Positions 59,504 through 64,000 of a stretch of DNA of 64,000 nucleotides are shown here, piece after piece. Origin of the DNA: Pseudacidovorax sp. (lineage in GTDB: Bacteria > Pseudomonadota > Gammaproteobacteria > Burkholderiales > Burkholderiaceae_C). The notes beneath the pieces are model-generated. The model saw nothing but the letters and a program-made list of their open reading frames with translations. It was not told the origin of the DNA and did not search any database. Position 1 is the first letter of the stretch, and the number at the start of each line of letters is the position of its first letter. The position numbers and the translations under genes were made by a program. Location: NCBI RefSeq assembly GCF_017991995.1, contig NZ_JAGOPN010000001.1, positions 186,001 through 250,000 of the forward strand, in the 5' to 3' direction.

Positions 59504-60180
59504 CGACGATCCGACATCACCCGACCGACGACATGTTGGTCGCACTTGCCGCGGGCACGCTGCCCGCCGGCCCGGCGGCCGTGCTGGCCTGCCATGTGGA
59601 AACCTGCCCGGCCTGTGCCGGGCGCCTGATGGACCTCGAAGCCCTGGGCGGCGCCCTGCTGGAGGAACTGCCGGATGCCGGCCTGGCGCCTGAGGCGCTG
59701 GCCCTCACGCTGGCCGCCATCGACGCGCCGGCGGCGACGCGTGTCACGCCGTCCCCTGCGCGGCGGGCGCGCGGTCACCGGCTCTCCCGTCCTGAGCTTC
59801 CGGCCGGCGCGCACTGGCCGCGTGCCCTGGACGGCTGCAGCGCCACGCCCTGGCGCTGGATCGGCCCTGGCATGCGGTGGAGCCGCCTGCACCTGCCGCA
59901 GGATCCGGCGGCCAACGTCTTCCTGCTGCGCATCGGCGCCGGCAAGTTCCTGCCGCCGCACACGCACAGCGAACTGGAACTGACCCAGGTGCTGTGGGGC
60001 AGCTTCCATGACGGCCGGGCCCTCTTCGGTCCGGGCGATTTCGATGCGGCGGATGGCGACATCCACCACCAGCCGGTGGTGCAGGCGGGCAGCGAATGCA
60101 TCTGCCTCGCCTCGGTAGACGGCCGCGTGGTGTTCGACAGCTTCCTCGCGCGCACGCTGGGATCGCTCGTCGGCATGTGA
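59500..60180 (+). CDS. chrR: ChrR-type zinc anti-sigma factor with cupin domain
   Basis: A 226-residue cytoplasmic anti-sigma factor. The N-terminal zinc domain holds His near residue 7 and the HVETCPAC motif near residue 32. The C-terminal cupin has PPHTHSELELTQVLWG near residue 150 and DIHHQP near residue 188, which keep the His/His/Glu/His metal set of ChrR. In Rhodobacter the first domain binds RpoE and the cupin is needed to release it under singlet oxygen. Coupled to the sigma gene. Confidence 0.9.
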   Translation: MTTIRHHPTDDMLVALAAGTLPAGPAAVLACHVETCPACAGRLMDLEALGGALLEELPDAGLAPEALALTLAAIDAPAATRVTPSPARRARGHRLSRPELPAGAHWPRALDGCSATPWRWIGPGMRWSRLHLPQDPAANVFLLRIGAGKFLPPHTHSELELTQVLWGSFHDGRALFGPGDFDAADGDIHHQPVVQAGSECICLASVDGRVVFDSFLARTLGSLVGM

Positions 60181-60273
60181 CCGGGCGGCACCGGCCGTCC
60201 GTTGGGGACGTGCCGGTCGCCGGGGCTCGGCGCTTTCGGCAGGTTCGCCACATCCAGCGGTCAGCTGGATGAA

Positions 60274-60292
60274 GATGAGAACCACTATCGTT
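60274..60292 (+). promoter_or_regulatory. Fur-box-like site upstream of the FecI-type sigma gene
   Basis: GATGAGAACCACTATCGTT resembles the 19-base Fur consensus GATAATGATAATCATTATC (matches at the GAT...GA.AA.CA.TATC positions). It is 113 bases before the sigma gene at 60405 and suits iron repression of that gene. Mismatches in the centre make this tentative. Confidence 0.55.
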
Positions 60293-60404
60293 TAAGATGG
60301 CGACTCTCCGACACTGCGTGGCAGGGCGGGGCGCGGTGGCCGTCGTGCCATGGCGTCCGTGGCCGGCCGCGCCATGCCCGCCGACCGTTCTCGCCTCGTT
60401 CCTC

Positions 60405-60911
60405 ATGCCTGCCGTCTCCGACTCCGTGCAGCGCCACCTCGTGGGCGCGATGTATGTCGAACACCAGGGCTGGCTCCAGGGCTGGCTGCGCCGCAAGCTG
60501 GGCAATGCCTTCGACGCCGCCGACCTGACGCACGACACCTTCGTGCGGGTGCTCAGCCGCGACGACGCCCCCCACATCCGCGAGCCCCGCGCCTTCCTGG
60601 GCACCATCGCCCATGGCCTGATGGTCAACCTGCTGCGCCGGCGCAGCCTCGAAGCCGCCTATTTGGAGGCGCTGGCCTGCCATGGCGAGGCAGCCTCGCC
60701 GTCGCCGGAGGAGCGCGCGCTGGTCGTCGACGCCCTGGTCCAGATCGATGCGCTGCTCGACGGGCTGCCGGCCAAGGTGCGCCGCGCCTTTCTGCTGCTG
60801 CAGCTCGAAGGCCTGACGCATGCCGAGATCGCCGCGCAACTCGGCGTCTCGGTCAGCTCGGTGCGGCAGTACATCGCGCGGGCCATGCAGAACTGCCTGC
60901 TGCTGCGATGA
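60405..60911 (+). CDS. FecI-type ECF sigma factor
   Basis: A 168-residue sigma factor of the iron-starvation group. Region 2 has FDAADLTHDTFVRVL and EPRAFLGTIAHGLMVNLLRR; region 4 has LPAKVRRAFLLLQLEGLTHAEIAAQLGVSVSSVRQYIARAM (key run GVSVSSVRQYIA, near residue 148). It is followed with overlap by a FecR-type regulator and then a TonB receptor with an STN domain, the usual cell-surface signalling set. The Met at 60405 starts the family core. Confidence 0.92.
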   Translation: MPAVSDSVQRHLVGAMYVEHQGWLQGWLRRKLGNAFDAADLTHDTFVRVLSRDDAPHIREPRAFLGTIAHGLMVNLLRRRSLEAAYLEALACHGEAASPSPEERALVVDALVQIDALLDGLPAKVRRAFLLLQLEGLTHAEIAAQLGVSVSSVRQYIARAMQNCLLLR

Positions 60912-61861
60912 CGCCCTCGCTCGACCCCGAGGTCGCGCGTGCGGCGGCGCTGTGGTTCTCCCGGGCCACCTCGGGCGAGTTCGCGGAATCCGACCGCGCG
61001 GCCTGGCTGGCCTGGCGGCGCAGCGATCCGGCCCATGAACAGGCCTGGGCGCAGGTGGAGGCGATCAGCCAGCGCTTCGGCCTGCTGCTGCCGGCAGCCG
61101 GCATGGCGGCGCTCGCACGCCCGCGCCCCGAGGCGCGCCGCCGGGCCCTGCGTGCCATCGCCGCATTGGGCGTGACGGGCGGTGCCGGCTGGCTCGCCTG
61201 GGAGCAGACGCCCTGGCGCGGCGAGCCCGGCCGCTACCAGACGGCCACCGGCGAGCGGCGCTCGCTCACGCTCGACGACGGCACCGCGCTGATGCTGAAC
61301 ACCGCCACGGAGGTAGCCGTCCACATCGACGGGCAACTGCGCCGCGTGACGCTGCGCCGGGGCGAAATCCAGGTCCGCACCGCGCACGACCCGCAGCAGC
61401 GGCCCTTCGTGGTGGCGACGCGCTTCGGCGAGCTGCGCCCCATCGGCACGCGCTTCGTTGTGCGGCAGGAGGACGAGGTCGTGCAACTGACCGTGCTGGA
61501 AGGCGCGGTTCAGGCGCAGCACACCACGGCCGCAGCCACGCCGCCGGTAAGGGTGGACGCCAGCCGCAGCGTCCGGCTGGACCGCCACGGCGTCGGCCCC
61601 GTGCAGCCCGCGCCGGAGAGCGCCGATGCCTGGACCCAGGGCCTGCTGATGGCCGATGGCATGCGGCTGGCGGACTTCACCGCCGAACTCTCGCGTTACC
61701 GCCCCGGGGTGCTGTCCTGTGACCCGGCCGTCGGCGCGCTGCGGTTGTCGGGCGCCTTTCCGCTGGACGACACCGACCGCGCCCTGGCGGCTGCCACGCG
61801 CGCGCTGCCGGTGCGGGTCCATCGCCTGACGCGCTGGTGGGTGCGCATCGGTCCCGCCTGA
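60908..61861 (+). CDS. FecR-type anti-sigma regulator
   Basis: A 317-residue inner-membrane signal transducer. The N-terminal DUF4880 domain has ALWFSRATSGEFAESDRAAWLAWRRSDP near residue 14 (key FxxSDRAAWxxWRxxDP). A transmembrane helix lies near residues 78-98. The periplasmic FecR domain starts at GERRSLTLDDGTALMLNTAT, and a C-terminal STN-like part (LADFTAELSRYRPGVLSCDP) near residue 260 contacts the receptor. It overlaps the sigma gene (ATGA). Confidence 0.93.
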   Translation: MTPSLDPEVARAAALWFSRATSGEFAESDRAAWLAWRRSDPAHEQAWAQVEAISQRFGLLLPAAGMAALARPRPEARRRALRAIAALGVTGGAGWLAWEQTPWRGEPGRYQTATGERRSLTLDDGTALMLNTATEVAVHIDGQLRRVTLRRGEIQVRTAHDPQQRPFVVATRFGELRPIGTRFVVRQEDEVVQLTVLEGAVQAQHTTAAATPPVRVDASRSVRLDRHGVGPVQPAPESADAWTQGLLMADGMRLADFTAELSRYRPGVLSCDPAVGALRLSGAFPLDDTDRALAAATRALPVRVHRLTRWWVRIGPA

Positions 61862-61867
61862 TCGGGC

Positions 61868-61925
61868 CTGTGAAAGATTTTTTCGAGCGGGGCCTGTCAC
61901 TTTCGGCGTTTCGATTGGCAAGGAG
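61868..61925 (+). promoter_or_regulatory. Likely FecI-dependent promoter of the receptor gene
   Basis: The gap between the FecR gene and the receptor holds GTGAAAGATTTTTTCGAG followed by CTGTCACTTTCGGCG. Sequences of the form TGTCACTTTT(C) are common ahead of FecIR-controlled receptors in Burkholderiales. The exact -35 and -10 boxes cannot be fixed by eye. Confidence 0.4.
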
Positions 61926-61954
61926 ATGAACGACATCATCTCCAGGAGAAGCCC

Positions 61955-64000
61955 ATGGCCCAGCGCCACCGCCGACCGCGCTCTTGCGCGCCCTCTCGAT
62001 CCCTGCTTCGTCCGACGGCCCAGGCCGTCATGGCCGCCCTGGCCCTGCAGCTGGCGGGCACCGCCGTCGCCTGGGCGCAGGCGAGCCCCGCCGGCGCGTC
62101 GGTGGTCATGCAGCGGGACATTCCCGCCGGCCCGCTGGGCCGTGCGCTGTCGCTCCATGCAGCGCAGGCTGGCGTCGTGCTGTCCTTCGACGCCGCGCTC
62201 ACCGACGGGCTGAGCACCCGTGGCCTCTCCGGTCGCTACACCGTGCAGCAGGGCTTCGATGCGCTGTTGGCCGGTACCGGGCTGGAAGCGCTGCGCGCCG
62301 CCGACGGCAGCTACGCGCTGCGCAGGGCGCCCGCGGCCGTGCGCGCCGGCACCTTTCAGCCTGCGGCTTCTGCCTCGCTGCCTGCGCTGACCGTCAGCGC
62401 GCAGGCGCAGAGCGGCAGCTCGACCTTCGGTCCTCAGGCCCGGCGCAACGCGACCGCCACCAAGACCGACACCCCCAACATCGAGGTCGCCCAGGCCATC
62501 AGCGTGGTCACGCGCGACCAGATGGACGAGCAGGGCGCTGCGCCCGCGCTGCAGGACGCCCTGCGCTACACGCCCGGCCTGATCGGCACGCGCGGCGTCA
62601 ACCTCACCGACGACTCGTTCAACGTGCGCGGCTTCGCGGCGGGGCTGGCCACGTCGTCCAACACGCCGGTGTTCCGCGACGGGTTGCGCCAGGCGCCGGC
62701 CATGTATGCCTCGACCGTCGAGCCCTATGGCCTGGAGCGCATCGACGTGCTGCGCGGGCCGGGCTCGGTGCTCTTCGGGCAGGTCACGCCTGGCGGCTTG
62801 GTCAACGTGGTCTCCAAGCGACCGACCGCCGACACGCTGCGCGAGGTCGACCTGCAGGCCGGCAGCCACAACCACCGCCAGCTTGGCCTGGACCTGGGCG
62901 GCAAGCTCGACGACGCGGGCGAATGGACCTACCGCCTGACGGCCATGGCGCGCGACGCCGACACGCAGACCCGCTACATCCCCAACGACCGGCAATACGT
63001 CGCGCCGGCCATCACCTGGCGTCCGTCGGCCCGCACCTCGCTCACGCTGCTGGCCAGCTACCAGAACACCGACACGGCCTACAACTGGGGCCTGCCGGTC
63101 GCCGGCACGTTGCTGCCCAACCGCAACGGCCAGTTGTCGCGCAGCACCTTCACGGGCGAGCCCGGCTTCGACCGCTACAACACCCGCACCTGGACGCTGG
63201 GCTACCTGTTCGAGCACCAGTTCGACGACACCTGGACGCTGCGGCAGAACGCCCGCTGGTACCAGTCGGACATGACCTGGGACTCGGCCTATGGCTCGGG
63301 CCTGCAGGCGGCCAACCAGCGCCGCCTCAACCGCTTCGCCTTCATCCGCGCCGACGACTACAAGTCCTTCAACATCGACACGCAGGTGGAGGCCAAATGG
63401 CGCCATGGCGTGTTCGAGCACACCACGCTGGCGGGCATCGACTATGCCGACGTGCCCTGGGTGCGCAACGAGCGCCGCGGCACGGTCGGGGCGCTCGACC
63501 TCTATGCGCCGGTGTACGGCTCGGCCATCGTCCCGAACTTCCAGCCGAGCCGTGTGCTCAAGACCGATTCGAGCCAACTCGGCGTCTACCTGCAGGAGCA
63601 GGTCAAGATCGACCGCCAGTGGGTGCTGATGGCCGGCGTGCGGCACGACAGCGCGCGCAGCGACATCACCGGCCGGGTGACCAACGGCTCGGCCACCAGC
63701 CCGATCACGCCGGTCAACCTCCGCGACAACGTATCGGCCACCACGGGCCGTCTCGGCGCGGTCTACCTCATGGACAGTGGCTGGGCGCCGTACCTGAGCG
63801 CCGCCACCTCCTTCGAGCCAGAGTCCGGTGCGCTCGACTACAACAACAACACCTTCAAGCCCACCCGCGGCCGACAGTACGAGGCGGGCATCAAGTACGA
63901 GTCGCCGGACAGCCCGGTGTCGATGACAGCGGCGGTCTTCGACCTGCGCCGCACCAACGTGCTCACCACCGACCCAGACCATCCCGGCTATTCGGTGCAG
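61955..64000 (+). CDS. TonB-dependent siderophore receptor with STN signalling domain, 3' partial
   Basis: At least 682 residues, open at the window end. A signal peptide (to AWAQA near residue 46) precedes an STN domain (VMQRDIPAGPLGRALSLHAAQ near residue 55), which contacts the FecR protein. A TonB-box-like LPALTVSAQ is near residue 143. The plug contains ISVVTRDQMDEQ, YTPGLIGTRG, NVRGF and ERIDVLRGPGSVLFGQ. Beta strands of the barrel follow and are cut off at base 64000. It is of the FpvA/FoxA siderophore type; the ligand is unknown. The ATG follows CCAGGAGAAG; the upstream ATG at 61926 is in another frame. Confidence 0.93.
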   Translation, partial: MAQRHRRPRSCAPSRSLLRPTAQAVMAALALQLAGTAVAWAQASPAGASVVMQRDIPAGPLGRALSLHAAQAGVVLSFDAALTDGLSTRGLSGRYTVQQGFDALLAGTGLEALRAADGSYALRRAPAAVRAGTFQPAASASLPALTVSAQAQSGSSTFGPQARRNATATKTDTPNIEVAQAISVVTRDQMDEQGAAPALQDALRYTPGLIGTRGVNLTDDSFNVRGFAAGLATSSNTPVFRDGLRQAPAMYASTVEPYGLERIDVLRGPGSVLFGQVTPGGLVNVVSKRPTADTLREVDLQAGSHNHRQLGLDLGGKLDDAGEWTYRLTAMARDADTQTRYIPNDRQYVAPAITWRPSARTSLTLLASYQNTDTAYNWGLPVAGTLLPNRNGQLSRSTFTGEPGFDRYNTRTWTLGYLFEHQFDDTWTLRQNARWYQSDMTWDSAYGSGLQAANQRRLNRFAFIRADDYKSFNIDTQVEAKWRHGVFEHTTLAGIDYADVPWVRNERRGTVGALDLYAPVYGSAIVPNFQPSRVLKTDSSQLGVYLQEQVKIDRQWVLMAGVRHDSARSDITGRVTNGSATSPITPVNLRDNVSATTGRLGAVYLMDSGWAPYLSAATSFEPESGALDYNNNTFKPTRGRQYEAGIKYESPDSPVSMTAAVFDLRRTNVLTTDPDHPGYSVQ

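Noticed and set aside
61926-62213. Plus-strand frame starting at ATG 61926
   Set aside because: It is out of frame with the STN/TonB receptor and has a composition typical of a shadow frame. The receptor start at 61955 has a proper signal peptide and ribosome site.
60659-63982. Minus-strand open frame of 1,107 codons
   Set aside because: It is opposite the FecI, FecR and TonB receptor genes, which have clear motifs. The minus translation shows only GC-driven repeats of Val, Gly, Ala and Arg.
1-64000. tRNA, rRNA, CRISPR arrays and intact insertion sequences
   Set aside because: I looked for CCA-type acceptor ends, repeat-spacer patterns and transposase motifs while reading and saw none. A covariance-model scan would be needed to exclude small RNAs.

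Overview
The window is GC-rich DNA of a betaproteobacterium, most likely order Burkholderiales (Comamonadaceae/Alcaligenaceae type). The basis is seven orphan Bug/TctC periplasmic binding proteins in 64 kb, a DUF4148 protein, the lptF-lptG, pepA-holC and cysB core genes, and a Gram-negative trimeric porin of beta-proteobacterial type. No rRNA, tRNA or CRISPR array was found.

Region 1 (1-9060) is the end of an integrative conjugative element: a trbE-J-K-L-F-G-I mating-pair operon with stop/start overlaps, a DUF2274 gene, and then a decayed minus-strand remnant of a large helicase carrying Vsr-like and DUF3320 domains. Region 2 (9108-26000) is an uncharacterised catabolic island flanked by two IclR-type regulators. 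A minus operon holds two beta-class GSTs and three tandem Bug proteins. A plus operon holds a Bug protein, a benzoylformate-decarboxylase/acetolactate-synthase-like ThDP enzyme, an SDR without its catalytic triad, a cytoplasmic Asp-box propeller, a VOC protein, a DUF1185 protein, an alpha/beta hydrolase, a NIPSNAP protein, an MhpA-like flavin hydroxylase and an aldehyde dehydrogenase. The set suggests hydroxylation, ring opening and side-chain processing of an aromatic compound; the substrate is unknown.

Region 3 (26195-36171) holds an XRE/DUF2975 pair divergent from a lipoprotein with two retropepsin domains and a PDZ domain, sharing a perfect palindrome. It also holds an arsR-acr3-arsC-arsH operon, a DUF4148 gene with a strong terminator, two DUF202 membrane proteins, a Bug protein plus sulfatase operon with a divergent LysR regulator, and a DUF3309 protein. 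Region 4 (36286-44880) is core: methionine-type aminotransferase, cysB, a CbiX-like chelatase, lptG, lptF, and divergently pepA, holC, a hypothetical gene and a LivK-type binding protein.

Region 5 (44895-55119) is a tightly coupled minus operon: porin, ADP-forming acyl-CoA synthetase, Bug protein, two DUF1254/DUF1214 proteins, an SdsA-like metallo-beta-lactamase protein with altered metal ligands, and a second Bug protein. It is divergent from a Crp/Fnr regulator that appears to start at CTG. Region 6 (55220-60180) matches a singlet-oxygen response module: cfa, DUF1365 and FAD-oxidoreductase genes divergent from an ECF sigma factor and its ChrR zinc anti-sigma factor. Region 7 (60274-64000) is a FecI-FecR-TonB receptor iron-uptake system behind a Fur-like box; the receptor runs off the window.
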